The notes under the pieces are model-generated. The model was not told where the DNA came from, did not search any database, and was given only the letters and a program-made list of their open reading frames with translations. Positions 45,901 through 56,458 of a stretch of DNA of 64,000 bases are shown here, piece by piece (position 1 is the first letter of the stretch; each line of letters begins with the position of its first letter). Both the position numbers and the translations under genes were made by a program. The stretch is from Niebla homalea (taxonomy: Eukaryota > Ascomycota > Lecanoromycetes > Lecanorales > Ramalinaceae). The stretch spans positions 1,116,001 through 1,180,000 of the forward strand of contig JAHGAU010000004.1 in the NCBI GenBank assembly GCA_019925105.1. Direction: 5' to 3'.

Positions 45901-48900
45901 AAAAGATTAAATAAATATACTTTCGGTTTACGGTATATAATTTAATAGTTTTATTTTATAATATTTAAAAGTTAATAAAGTATAATAAAGAATAAAATAA
46001 GAAATTAAAGTTTATCCTTAAATTCCCTCTTTTTAAGAAATCCGATAATATATTAATTAATACCTTTAACGGTAAGATTAAGGCCCTTAAAGGAACATTT
46101 TTCCTTTATCCGTTAAAAACTAATTTAAACGATATTAATAATATTATATACTTTAACCCCGTATTAATAAATAAAATAATAATATTAGATATAATAATTA
46201 AAGCGATTAATAAATTAAAGAAAAATAAAACCTTAAAACCGAATAAGATCTTTAATAGATTCTTATTAATGGTAATATTACCGTTTAAGAAAGTTTTTAT
46301 TTATTTTTTTTAAGTATATTTTAACGTTGGTTATTATTTACGTAAATTTAAGGAAATAAAGATAATTATCCTTAAAAAACTTATTAAGCCGGATTACTCT
46401 AAGGTAAAGTCTTACCGACTTATTATATTCCTTTATATATTAAGGAAAACTTTAAAGATAATAATAATAAAGATCCTTAATAATTATATAGAAAATTACG
46501 GACTTCTCCCCGATTAATAAATAAGAATAAAGAGGTGACAATAGCACACGTGTCGGTGAGGACATTCAGTGGTATAATCGGAATTTTGAAATTTTAGCAT
46601 TGGATAGACCCGTGGGGTAACGGAAGAGTAATAGGTTTAAAGGTAACCCTTAAGTGGATTCGGTCGTGGTATTATGGGTTTTCTTGGAAAAAGCATATGA
46701 ATAAATTCTTATTCTTTGGATGGCCGTAAATACTATTAACCCTTAAAATGAGAATAAAGGCTAAGTAAATACCGGTTTTTATTCTTAACGTTATGGATAT
46801 CGGGTTTTTACGGTTACCAGTAAGGCCAAATGGCCGAGTATTAGGGAACGCCGGAATTAGCTTAGCTAGATCCGTAGTATAAATCAATTAAATCATCAAA
46901 TAAGAATAAAGAAAAGTTAATTAATAAAAATAATTTTTAAAGGATTAATCGATAGCGTATATACGGTATAAAATTATAGGAAAAGGTATATTATAAGTTT
47001 TTTTTTTTAATATTATAAATATTTTTAATAAAATAAATTATTAAAAATTACTATATAACTTAAGGAAGAAAAAAATATTATCCTTCTTAATTAAATAAAT
47101 AAAAAGTTTCTTAAGTAATCAAATTACGTTAATTAACTTAAGATAAAAAATAAGCTTAATAAAGCCTATTATAATAAGGATTCTTTAAAGATTATTTATT
47201 TCTTTTATATTATTCCTATTTTTTAATAATTTATTAATTAAGGAACTTATTAAATTAAAATAAAAGGTTTAAGTTAAAAACTTTATTAATAACGTTTACC
47301 TTTTAATTTATAATATTTTTATATATATAAATTATTTGGAATTAAAATAAATTTATAAAGTCTATTTTTAATAAGTAAAAACTTACGGAGCTTAATTCGC
47401 GTTATATAAGTATAAGTTTATTTATATAATTAAAAGCTTAAAGTTATATAATATAATAATTGTGGTAAACTTAAATAAAATTACGGTAAAGTTAAATATT
47501 AATATTAAAATCCTTAACCTTTAAATAAATAGGAAACTTAATTAAAAAGATTATATAAGAAAAATCTAGAAAAAAATAACTTTATAAGAAAAAAACTTTA
47601 TTTATTTCGTTATATCAATATAAAAAGTTATATTATAAAAGGCCCGGATTGTTTATTAAGCCGTAATAAAGTTAGCTATAATATACGTTATAGCTATTTA
47701 ATATATATTTAAGGATACTCCGGGATATAAAAAGGAGTTTCTCTAAATATTATAAAAAGTCTAAAACCGGTATTTAAGAATAATTAACGGTACTTATAAA
47801 GTAATTTTTATCCCAATATTAAAGTTTAAAGTCTTTATATTATTAATTAAAGTTTCGTTAAATTAAATAATTATTTAAATAAAACTAAAAAGATATATAT
47901 ACTTAATTATAATAATAAGAAACGGGCGGATCCGCTAAAATCTTAATAAGTTTTAAATTAAAAAGAATAAATTAAAAATACTTAATTTTTTTTTATTAAA
48001 ATAAAATAAGAATAAATTAAAAAAGAAGTTAATTTTACCGGTATCCTAGAGGTTAATTTAAACGTATATAAACTTCCGTTAAACGTAAAAAAAATTAAAA
48101 TTAAAAAGATTTAAAGAATAAAGATTATAATAATTATTTTATAAGTTATAATAAAATAAAATAAACGTTAATAAAAATATAAGGATTTTATACCTTAAGG
48201 TTATTATTACTTAACTTTTAACGATAAAAAGATTATTAATAAGTATTTCCGTTATTATAATATTATAAGGAAGGGTAATAACGTATTAATAATTTAACTC
48301 CGGACGGGTAAAAACGGTTTAACTTATTTCCTATTTATTATATATATTAAAAATCGGATAAATACCGGATATAAGTATAAATAAAGAAAGTAGGATACCG
48401 TATATGTCCTTATTTTTTATTTTTTATTTACGGAAACTAAGTTAAGATTTATCGTAAAAGTTAATATTTATAATTACCGCCAAATATTATCTATAAAGTA
48501 AGGTATCCGGGTAATTATTAGGTTTATAATATTTACCGGACTGCTACTATAGTTTAATTTCACTATAAAGATAAACGAAATTATTAAAGATTTTACGGAA
48601 AAAGTCCGTTACCGGTTAAGGAAGAAAAAAAGAAGCGGAAATTAATTACGTTAATTATATAAACCGGAAAGTATTTTTTATAATTATAAAAATATAATAA
48701 TAAACGCTTATTAAAAGTCTTTAAAAAAAATTAATAAAGATAATAATATAAAAGGGGTATATATTAAGCGTATAAGTATTAATAAGGATATTTAAAGGCG
48801 TTACGTAAAATTAAAATAATATAAATATATAAAAAAACGGAAAAATAACGAGTTTAAAGGTAATCTTTATAAGGATACGGTTATAATATTATGGATTTTC

Positions 48901-49076
48901 TTAGGGGAATTAAAATATAAGAAGTATATAAATAAATTATTATTTTCTGGACGGTTATTAATATCTTTTACCTTAAAAGATAAAGGGTAAAGGCCTGGTA
49001 AACGCCGGTTTTTGCTTTAACGTTATAAGTATCAGGTTTTTACGGTTATTAATAAGGTTAAAAAGCCGCGTATTAA
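42924..49076 (+). mobile_element. Near full-length Tad-type LINE with nested truncated LINE
   Basis: Begins just before ATG 42953 and is collinear with the LINE at 5064-10855 through ORF1, the RT blocks and the 3' region, but lacks the last 60 bp or so of the 3' end. It is interrupted at 46534-46898 by another LINE end. ORF1 here is the best preserved: 68 codons open, beginning MATNKGTLEVQNDTYTYNSN and staying clear past CGGGCAAGTAACC where the copy at 5093 already stops. ORF2 is full of TAA/TAG. At 49076 it meets an oppositely oriented LINE end. Confidence 0.8.
46534..46898 (+). mobile_element. 365-bp 5'-truncated LINE nested in a LINE, little mutated
   Basis: Flanked by an exact 14-bp duplication, AATAAGAATAAAGA (46520-46533 and 46899-46912). 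It consists of the 3' end of the same LINE family, including GGAATTAGCTTAGCTAGATC and an AATC-type tail. Its 5' part keeps CA and TG (for example AGCACACGTGTCGGTGAGG), in strong contrast to the host copy on both sides. It is 5'-truncated, as is common for target-primed reverse transcription. The minus-strand open frame within it is not a gene. Confidence 0.85.
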
Positions 49077-49560
49077 GCCTTATTAATAACCGTAAAAACC
49101 TGATATTTATAATGTTAAGATTAAAAACCGATATTTACTTAACTTTTGTTCTTATTTTAAAGGATAAAAAGCGTCCCCGGCTATTTAAAAAATAATGATA
49201 CATTTATACGCTTTTTTAATAAAAACCCACAATATTACAATTAAATCCTTTTAAGGGTTATTTCTAAACTTATTATTTTCTTATTTCCTTATCGGTCCGC
49301 TTTATATTATTATCTTAAATAATACCTTTAAATGCCCTTACCGGTACGTACGCTATTATTATCTTAATTATATTTACTTTCCTACTTTATTATCGCGGCC
49401 GTCTTTTCTAGGGACTTCTGGTAGGCGGCTGTTATCGCATTTTTTCAGCTATAAAAAATGCTTTTCGGTTTATACGGTTACCGTGGCCGGTACTTGCCCT
49501 TCCTTTTCCTTCCTGGCCGGCAGCGGGCCTCCTCTGTAAGGTCTTCGGCGACCTAAATCT
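49077..49560 (-). mobile_element. LINE 3' fragment in inverted orientation
   Basis: Minus-strand copy of the LINE 3' region (compare 56.55-57.05 kb), joined tail-to-tail with the plus-strand LINE at 49076. Both copies lack their terminal tails at the junction. The part at 49.38-49.56 kb is much less mutated and reads GTGGCCGGTACTTGCC and GGTCTTCGGCGACC. Confidence 0.65.
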
Positions 49561-50162
49561 TTAAATTATAAGAACCTTAAACCGTTTATGATTACTCGCG
49601 TTATTAATAATTTTACGTATAAATTAAACTTATTAAACTTAATAAAAGAAGTTTATCTTATTTTTTTATCCAGTATTATTATATTATAATATCTAAGATC
49701 CGCTCTTAAAATAAGTTATATAGCCACCCTTACCGGTTAACGTAAATAATAAAAACGTAGATTACGATACGCTTAAAATAATTAATTTCAAACTGGATAA
49801 AAGAAATAACGATTTTCTTATAAGCGTAAAGGATTATTTTATATATTAAGTAAAATACATAGGCTATTATAAATAAAATAAATCTATTATGATAAACGTA
49901 TGTTAACATCGTTAGATACCCGTATTTAATGGTGGATTATTATTACCGATATCCGGATGAATTAAGATTATATTTAACGTTTAAAATATGGAAGATAAAA
50001 ATTTTATACTTGTAATCCTATTTATTAATTAATAAAATTAGAAGTTAAAGCTTTAATTAACCTATTAAATTATATTAATCAAGGAAATATACTAAGCGTT
50101 AAAATTAAGCAGGCTATTTTATACGGTTATAGAGGAAAACTCGTGGACTAAGGCTTATGTAT

Positions 50163-51384
50163 TGTTACGTATAAGCAGTACAGATACCAATATAGGCATA
50201 GCGTAAGGGCATAGGGCTATGAATGCTTGGCGCGTACCTATATAACTAGCAATACCGTCTATAATTATAATCCAGGCAGTTATTACTCCACCCTTAATAC
50301 CTGTACTTTATCTTTTTCCCTAATAAATAATAATAATAACTATTGTTCAATTCTACTTATATTATTATCTATAAGAAGGACCATAAATATACCCTTATCG
50401 ATACCGTTTTACCGATATTAATAGCTTGAATTATAGTATATAAAATACTTAACTTTATAAATTATAATTTCCCTGTACCTTTTAATTTAACGGACCGTAT
50501 TTATATTTAATATAATAAATTAATAAATAATAAACTTTCCTTTTAATAGTAACTTTTTATTTTTAAAAACTTATAAATATAGTAATTAATAGTTATTAAA
50601 ATTAACTTCCGGATATTTAATATTTATAATAAGTAATAAAACTTTATATTTATAAAGATTAATAAAGATAAGTTAAATATAACGGGTAAAAAAGGATACT
50701 TTAAAACTTATATACTATAAGGTTAATATAAAAACCTTATTTATTATATATTTTACGGTCAATATAAAGATTTTATTATTATATACTTTATAATTAATAT
50801 AAAAATTATATAGGGAATAAAATATATTATGGTAATATTATTTAATTTATAATATATAATACTTGTAACTTAATTAATTAATTAATAAAAGTAAAAATAA
50901 AGGATATAAATAAGGGTAAAAACCAGGACGTATAATTACCCGGTAAAACTACGGAAATCACATTTTTAAATGATTTAACTTAATTTTAATTACTTAAATT
51001 GATAATTATTTCTTGGGTCGCGGTTCGGTTTATTTTTTTTATAATTCTTATTAATAAGCTTACCTTTATTTTACTTATTAATAACTATATATTTAAATAA
51101 TATTATTTATATACTTAAAGCTTACTTTTCGTTATTTTTATTATTAAATTAATTAATATCCATAATATTTTATAATAAATAATTCAACGTAAATGTCAGC
51201 TTTTTCTTTTTTATAAATATTTATTACGTATAAGCAATATAGATACCAATATAGGTATAACGCAAGGGCATAAGGCTATGAATGCTTGGCGCGTACCTAT
51301 ATAACTAGCAATACCGTCCATAATTATAATCCAGGCAGTTACCACTCCACCCTCAATACCTGCACTTCGTCTTTTTCCCTGACA
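50163..51384. mobile_element. Mini LTR element (TRIM-like) with 163-bp LTRs
   Basis: Two direct repeats of 163 bp, 50163-50325 and 51222-51384, share a TGTTACG start and TGACA end, each terminus preserved in at least one copy and turned into TATTACG or TAATA in the other. Five bases, TGTAT, are duplicated exactly outside (50158-50162 and 51385-51389). The interior is only 896 bp, AT-rich and without a readable gag or pol. Either a terminal-repeat retrotransposon in miniature or an internally deleted copia-like element. The right LTR is less mutated than the left. Orientation is not resolved. Confidence 0.75.
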
Positions 51385-51460
51385 TGTATATATTTCGGGT
51401 AATTATATAAGACCCTTTTCAGATCTTACTTATATGAATAACTCATAAAAGCTCGCTTCC

Positions 51461-51473
51461 GAAGGAAGGGGGG
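51461..51473 (+). other. Polypurine tract
   Basis: GAAGGAAGGGGGG ends 3 bp before the start of the right LTR. In LTR retrotransposons this is the primer for plus-strand DNA synthesis, so it sets the element's orientation. Confidence 0.6.
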
Positions 51474-51476
51474 TAA

Positions 51477-51660
51477 TATTACGGTATAAAGGCTGAGGTA
51501 TAAGGGCTGCGATACTAATAGCTAAGAGCTGAATCACTCGCTAGGCTTAGTAAAGCCTAGCGTATACTCTCCGTATACTTACATACATACTATACCATAG
51601 ATTTCTCTACATAGTCGGAATTCGGTCATATTAACACTTACCCCTACTGAGTCCCTGACA
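51477..51660 (+). repeat. 3' LTR of the LTR retrotransposon
   Basis: 184 bp, starts TATTACGG (for TGTCACGG), ends GAGTCCCTGACA. About 13 bp longer than the 5' LTR through a small duplication near its start. Less mutated towards its right end. Confidence 0.65.
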
Positions 51661-52105
51661 AAGCATTATAAAAGAAATTAATATAAACGGTAAAAGCGTT
51701 CATTACGAAGGATATTACATATAAATAAAATAATAATAATATAAATACCGGTAAAAGTATTTAAAGGTATTATTTAAGGTATAATATAAAATGGACCCGC
51801 AAGGAGATAGAAAAGCAATATGTTTAAGGATAATCCTTAAGAAAACTTAATCGTAACATTATAGGTTTTCTTGGAAAAAAGTATAAATAAATTATTATTC
51901 TTTAAACGGCCGTAAACGCTTTTTAAACGCTTTTGATCCATTAATACGAAAACAAAAGCTGGGTAAAAAGCTGGGTAAATAATAGTTTTTAATTTTAATA
52001 TTATAAATATAAGGCTTTTAATAAGGCTTAATAGCCGATTATTAAGGAACGTCGGAATTAGCTTAGCTAGATCCGTAGTATAAATCAACCAATTACTCAA
52101 TCGAT
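51661..52105 (+). mobile_element. LINE 3' end with tail, right of LTR-element insertion
   Basis: Carries GTCGGAATTAGCTTAGCTAG followed by AATCAACCAATTACTCAATC, the LINE 3' signature. Begins exactly at the 3' LTR boundary and would continue the LINE piece ending at 39560. Minus-strand open frame 51837-52118 within it is chance. Confidence 0.65.
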
Positions 52106-52435
52106 ATTCTTGAAACACTTTTACGGAATATTAAACCTATTATTTAAAATTTTAAGTAAGCTTTACCTTAAGAAATTTATATATATTAAAAATTTATCGG
52201 TTTTATTAACTTTATAATCATTATAATTCAGACGGATATTACGTATTTAACGTTTAAATTATTCAAGTTCCTTATAAATCAGTTAAAATAATACCTAAAA
52301 ATAATTATAAAAATATTATAATATTTTATATGTATTAAATATTATATTATTATATATAACGGGAAAGTTATTAATTTATATAACGTTTTTATAATATTTT
52401 TAAATATATTATTTATTAATAATCTTAAGATATAA
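52106..52435. other. AT-rich spacer
   Basis: No gene or repeat recognised between the LINE tail and the GC-richer fold-back region. Confidence 0.4.
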
Positions 52436-52599
52436 TTACTACCCACAACCAGTACGGGATTAATCCCGCGGGATAGGTACGGGAGAGGTACGGGACCGGT
52501 ACGGGATAGGGAAAGGGTACCTTTATCCCGTACCGGTGGTAAACGGTATCAGAAGGTAAGGGACCGGGAAATGCCAAGAAACCGGTGGCGGATTAGATA

Positions 52600-52695
52600 A
52601 GGGCCTGAAAGGGTAAAAAGGGGCTGAAAGGGTAAAAAGGGGCTGAAAGGGTAAAAAGGGGCTGAAAGGGTGAAAAGGGGCTGAAGGGTGAAAAG
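52600..52695 (+). repeat. 19-bp tandem repeat, about five units
   Basis: Unit GGGGCTGAAAGGGTAAAAA repeated head to tail with few differences; the last units have TGAAAA in place of TAAAAA or lose a base. Confidence 0.85.
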
Positions 52696-52699
52696 GGGT

Positions 52700-52925
52700 A
52701 CAGGTAAGGGTGCAGGTGGTAATGAGCGTGGTAAGGGTGGTGAGGGTGATAAGGGTGATGAGGGTGGTGGTAAGGATGGTAAGGGTGATGAGGGTGATAA
52801 GGGCGGTGGTAAGGGTGGTGAGGGTGGTGAGGGTGATGAGGGTGGTGAGGGTGGTGAGGGTGGTAAGGGTGGTGAGGGTGGTAGTGCAGGTAAGGGTGCA
52901 GGTGGTGGTAAAGGTGGTAATGCGG
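52700..52925 (+). repeat. G-rich minisatellite (GGTGAGGGT/GGTAAGGGT)
   Basis: About 225 bp built from 9-bp units GGTGAGGGT, GGTAAGGGT and GATGAGGGT. The plus strand is nearly free of C. Runs of GGG separated by six bases recur many times, the arrangement expected to form G-quadruplexes. All three frames of both strands are open simply because of the repeat. Confidence 0.85.
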
Positions 52926-52931
52926 GTGGAT

Positions 52932-53043
52932 AAGCACAAAGATTCATACAAATAATTTTTTGGTGGTTTATCGATAAGCGGACTATAGTTAATCCAGTTA
53001 TCGATAAACCACCAAAAAATTATTTGTATGAATCTTTGTGCTT
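52932..53043. repeat. Perfect 46-bp inverted repeat with 20-bp spacer
   Basis: Arms 52932-52977 and 52998-53043 are exact reverse complements; each ends towards the centre in TTATCGATAA. Spacer GCGGACTATAGTTAATCCAG. One mismatch outwards the similarity resumes (CGGGTGGA). It would extrude as a cruciform. Complete identity of the arms implies recent origin or gene conversion. Confidence 0.9.
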
Positions 53044-53164
53044 CTCCACCCGTAATTACCCTTTTTGGCTATACCCCACCGCTACACCCAAGCCACACCG
53101 GTATCTTGGCATTTCCCGGTTCTATACCGGCGGTATAGGGACGGTAGGGGAACGGGATATACCT

Positions 53165-53690
53165 TGTCAGCCTGGGTGCAGTCATAGTGGTGGTACTGCA
53201 TGGAGTGTTACTGAGCCGTCATGCGAGCGGTGCCAAGACACTACCATAGCGCGTGTAGATATCATCACTGGCCGTATATCTCATACCACCCGGGTATCTC
53301 ATGCAGATAGCACCATGCTTCCTAGAGAGATCATATGCAATCCACATATATATCATCTACTCTCATGCGTCCATGCGTCTGATATACCTTTATGTCAGCC
53401 TGGGTGCAGGCATGGTGGTAATGTTGCATGGAGTATTACTGAGCCGTTATATAAGCGGTATTAAGATACTATTATAGTACGTATAGATATAATTACCTAG
53501 CCGTATATCTTATATTACCCGGGTTTTTTATATAGATAACACTATGCTTCCTATATAGATTAAACAGATATACTTAATATACTTAATCTAAATTTACTTT
53601 ATTTACTCTTATACGTCCTTACGTTTAACAGTTATAAGCCCAGAATTATATATTATAGCGATTACTTACTTTATTTAATTTAAGGTGGTT
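53165..53690 (+). repeat. LTR-like dispersed repeat (TGTCAGCC family), tandem copy
   Basis: Two units start TGTCAGCCTGGGTGCAG at 53165 and 53393, exactly 228 bp apart. The first is almost unmutated (GGTACTGCATGGAGTGTTACTGAG...), the second increasingly AT-converted along its length. Because 228 is divisible by three, a 146-codon open frame (53024-53464) runs across both with a repeated CQPGC-H-GG--AWS-TEP pattern. I consider it fortuitous. Same family as 4372-4634 and 32309-32556. Confidence 0.7.
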
Positions 53691-56458
53691 TAATTACTTA
53701 AAGAAAACTGTTAGACTGACTCCGCTGGCGGCACGCCGGCGGGATTAATAAAGGTAGGTATAGAAGACGTAACGTTACGGTCTAGATACTTAAGTATTAC
53801 TTTAATAAGTAAATTAATAATAAAACTAATTCTTAAGGAACTTAAAAAGAATTAAGGCATAATTTTTACTTAAGGTAAAGATAATAACTACCCCGCTTTA
53901 CGCCTATTGAGCTACGGCTTATAAATAACGTATATTAAGGCTGTTATTAAGGCCCTTTATTAAGGCTTAACAGCCTACCTTAATATAGCAGTATAATACA
54001 TTATTATAACGCCGGCGTAAAGGTAATATTAACTATTAATAATTATTTCCCTTTTTATATGCTGGTTTCTAGGGCATAAAAAGATATATTTAAGAAGTTA
54101 ACGTAAAGCCGGTTAAGTATAAAGCTTATTAAAAACCTATTATTAAACCCAATAAGAAAAGGGTAAAAGGAAAAAAATCCTTAAATATATACGCGAATAT
54201 AATAATATTTATTTAATAATAATATAATAAAGATATTTTACGTTAATAAATAATTAACGTAACTTATAAAGCTTATTAAAAACCCTTTTATAAAACTTAT
54301 TAAGAAAAAATAAATAAAAAAAGAGTTTTTACGGTATTAATTAATAATTACTTAAAGTTTTATTATTAATTTATTACGTTATAATAAAAATATACGTTAT
54401 TATAAAAACGGTACGCGATTATAATAAAACCTTTATTTTATTTTAAACTTTTTCTTTTTTTTCTTTAATAATTTTAATTGCTTTTATAAGTATAATATAT
54501 TAAAGGTTTATATAAGTATTTATAAGTTAATACGCGTATAGCTATATACCCTTGTTATCCATATTATTATTATAGTAAATAACGTTAACGTTCTATAAGC
54601 GTTTTATTTACGTTAATAGTCCGCTTATTTTTATTTATTAATAAGATATATAAGTTTACTTTAATTTTAAAATAATATAATATACGTATAATAACGTATT
54701 ACCGGCGTAAGCGTAAATATAATATTAATAATATATATAATAATACCTTATTTAACTTACTTCTTATAGGATAAATTTTCATACCGATATGGCCCCGTAT
54801 TTTACCGTAAATATTATAATAAACGATATTTAAGCCGTTATATCCCCGTAAATATATTTAATACCATTATAGCGTTATTATCTTAATATATATATAGTTC
54901 CCGGATTAACTTTAATCCCAGGTAACTCAGTAATTACGTAAGTAATGTTATATTAATTTATTATTTATTAAAACGCTTACTTAATACGTATAAAAGCGTA
55001 AGAAAATCCTTTAAAATTTAAAGGCCTTCCGATTAAAATCAATTAAATATTAATAACGGTCGGTTATACGGAGTATACGTTCCGCCGGGTTATTATAAAG
55101 GTTGTGAGGGAGGCTTTAATTCTTTAAATAAAAAAAGATACGTTTATTATACGTATAACGGTAATAAAAAAAAAGTCCGTTTCCTTAAAAAGTAAATAAA
55201 TATATTTAATCCGTTTATAACGTAACGGTATTAACGTTTAATAACTGGATTAAATTATTATAAAGGGTCCGGGCTTTCCGTTATTAATTAATCTATCGGA
55301 GGATTTATTTTTAAGTCCCGGCGTTTTACCGGTAATAAAAAGATTTAACTTTAAATTTTTAAATACACGTAACTTAGGCTTTAACCCGTTTAAGGAGGAG
55401 GAAAAGGAGGTTATACCCTCCTTAACAGCGTTATTAAGGGGGTCGGCCTTAAATTTTAAGAATAATACCCCAGAATTAAGTTAAAAAGCCCCTCTGGCGA
55501 ATAACGTTAAAGAAAGGCCTTTAATTAAGGCGGAAAGGAAAATAAAAAAAATAAAAAAAAAATTAAAAAAAAGGATAAAGAAGATATAATACCTTTATAC
55601 TTATCTTTAACTTCGTTAACCTATTTATAAGGGGAGAAAGCCCGCGTTAACGCGGAATTATAGATTATTCTTTTATTTTTATACGTTAATATTATTAGAG
55701 TTTAACGTTAAGCGTTTAAAGTTAATAACGTTAAACGTTAAACACTTATAATTTATATATTACTAAAAGTAACATAACGGATAATATTATAAAAGTTATT
55801 AAAACGTTAATATAACCTTAGTAAATATATTTATCGATCTTTTATTATTTTAATAATTTTATTTATTTAATATCCTTAACTTAATAATGCGTTAAACGCT
55901 TATAATTTAATGTTTATGCTTTTTCGCCTTCGATATTATTATAATTATTATTAAAGTTATTCTTACCAGTTATAATATTATAATAAAAATAATTGTTTCC
56001 GTAATATTAACTTATTTATACGTATAATACCCGTAATAAGTAAAGTTATTAATTAAAGCTTAAACTTTAATAATCTTATAGAAGGATAACGTATAAAGGC
56101 TAAATAATTATAATATTAATTATATATATAATTATTAATTATATATATAACCTCCGCCGTTATAACGTTATAACCTTATTTACGTTTCCTTTTACTCCGT
56201 ATTATTTCGTCGTATTATTCCCGTAATTCTTAAGAATACTTTAAGTCCGTTTCTAGTATTTATTAGTTATATTTAGGGCCTTAATTAACTTACTTAACTT
56301 AATATTAAACGCCCTTTTTACTTTTAACCCTATTAATAATTTCTTTAATTATTTATTCCTTTTTATTATTAATTAATTTAAGTACTTATATTATAGTCTC
56401 CGTTATTTAATTATTAATGTAAGTATAATAAAACTTTAAAAGAAAAATATAAATAATA
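53691..56458. other. RIP-mutated DNA, unassigned
   Basis: CA/TG-depleted. A GC-rich patch at 53.71-53.74 kb reads CGCTGGCGGCACGCCGGCGG and resembles, in opposite orientation, one at 63.57-63.60 kb. Around 55.4 kb a stretch of GAGGAGGAAAAGGAGG suggests a former acidic/basic coding region. No family could be named. Confidence 0.4.

Larger units (their letters stand above)
39561..51660 (+). mobile_element. LTR retrotransposon, RIP-mutated, with nested insertions
   Basis: Two related terminal repeats in the same orientation bound the element: 39561-39731 (starts TGTCACGGTG) and 51477-51660 (ends GAGTCCCTGACA). TGTCA/TGACA are the inverted LTR termini, with the partner ends changed to TATTA and TAATA by C-to-T/G-to-A. 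A polypurine tract, GAAGGAAGGGGGG, lies 3 bp before the right LTR, giving plus orientation. Flanks are AAGCG and AAGCA, a 5-bp duplication with one G-to-A. Internal DNA is mostly later insertions: a 248-bp repeat, a near-complete LINE, a minus LINE fragment and a mini LTR element. Gag or pol motifs of its own could not be read. Type (gypsy or copia) is therefore open. Confidence 0.6.
52436..53164. repeat. Fold-back repeat with asymmetric minisatellite
   Basis: An outer inverted pair, CCGGGAAATGCCAAGA at 52564-52579 and its complement near 53106-53121, encloses an inner perfect 46-bp inverted repeat. The outer flanks carry ACGGGATA-type motifs, like the ends of the hAT-like element at 4817-11031, so it may be a rearranged relative. 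The left arm contains two tandem arrays that the right arm lacks, making it about 320 bp longer. The region is largely free of RIP mutation. Open frames on both strands here are repeat translations, not genes. Confidence 0.6.

Noticed and set aside
52700..52925. GGTGAGGGT array as an interstitial telomere
   Set aside because: Fungal telomeres are TTAGGG or close variants; no such unit is present here.
52523..52955. Long open frames on both strands (Pro/Thr/Leu-rich or Gly/Lys-rich proteins)
   Set aside because: They are translations of the 9-bp and 19-bp tandem repeats; every frame is open for the same reason.
53024..53464. 146-codon Cys/Trp-containing open frame resembling a secreted repeat protein
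   Set aside because: No signal peptide; it begins inside an inverted repeat and its internal repeats follow from the 228-bp tandem duplication of a dispersed repeat.
53880..53935. tRNA-like A-box on the minus strand (TAGCTCAATAGGCG)
   Set aside because: No B-box of the GGTTCGANTCC type follows and no cloverleaf can be drawn; a SINE remains possible but unsupported.
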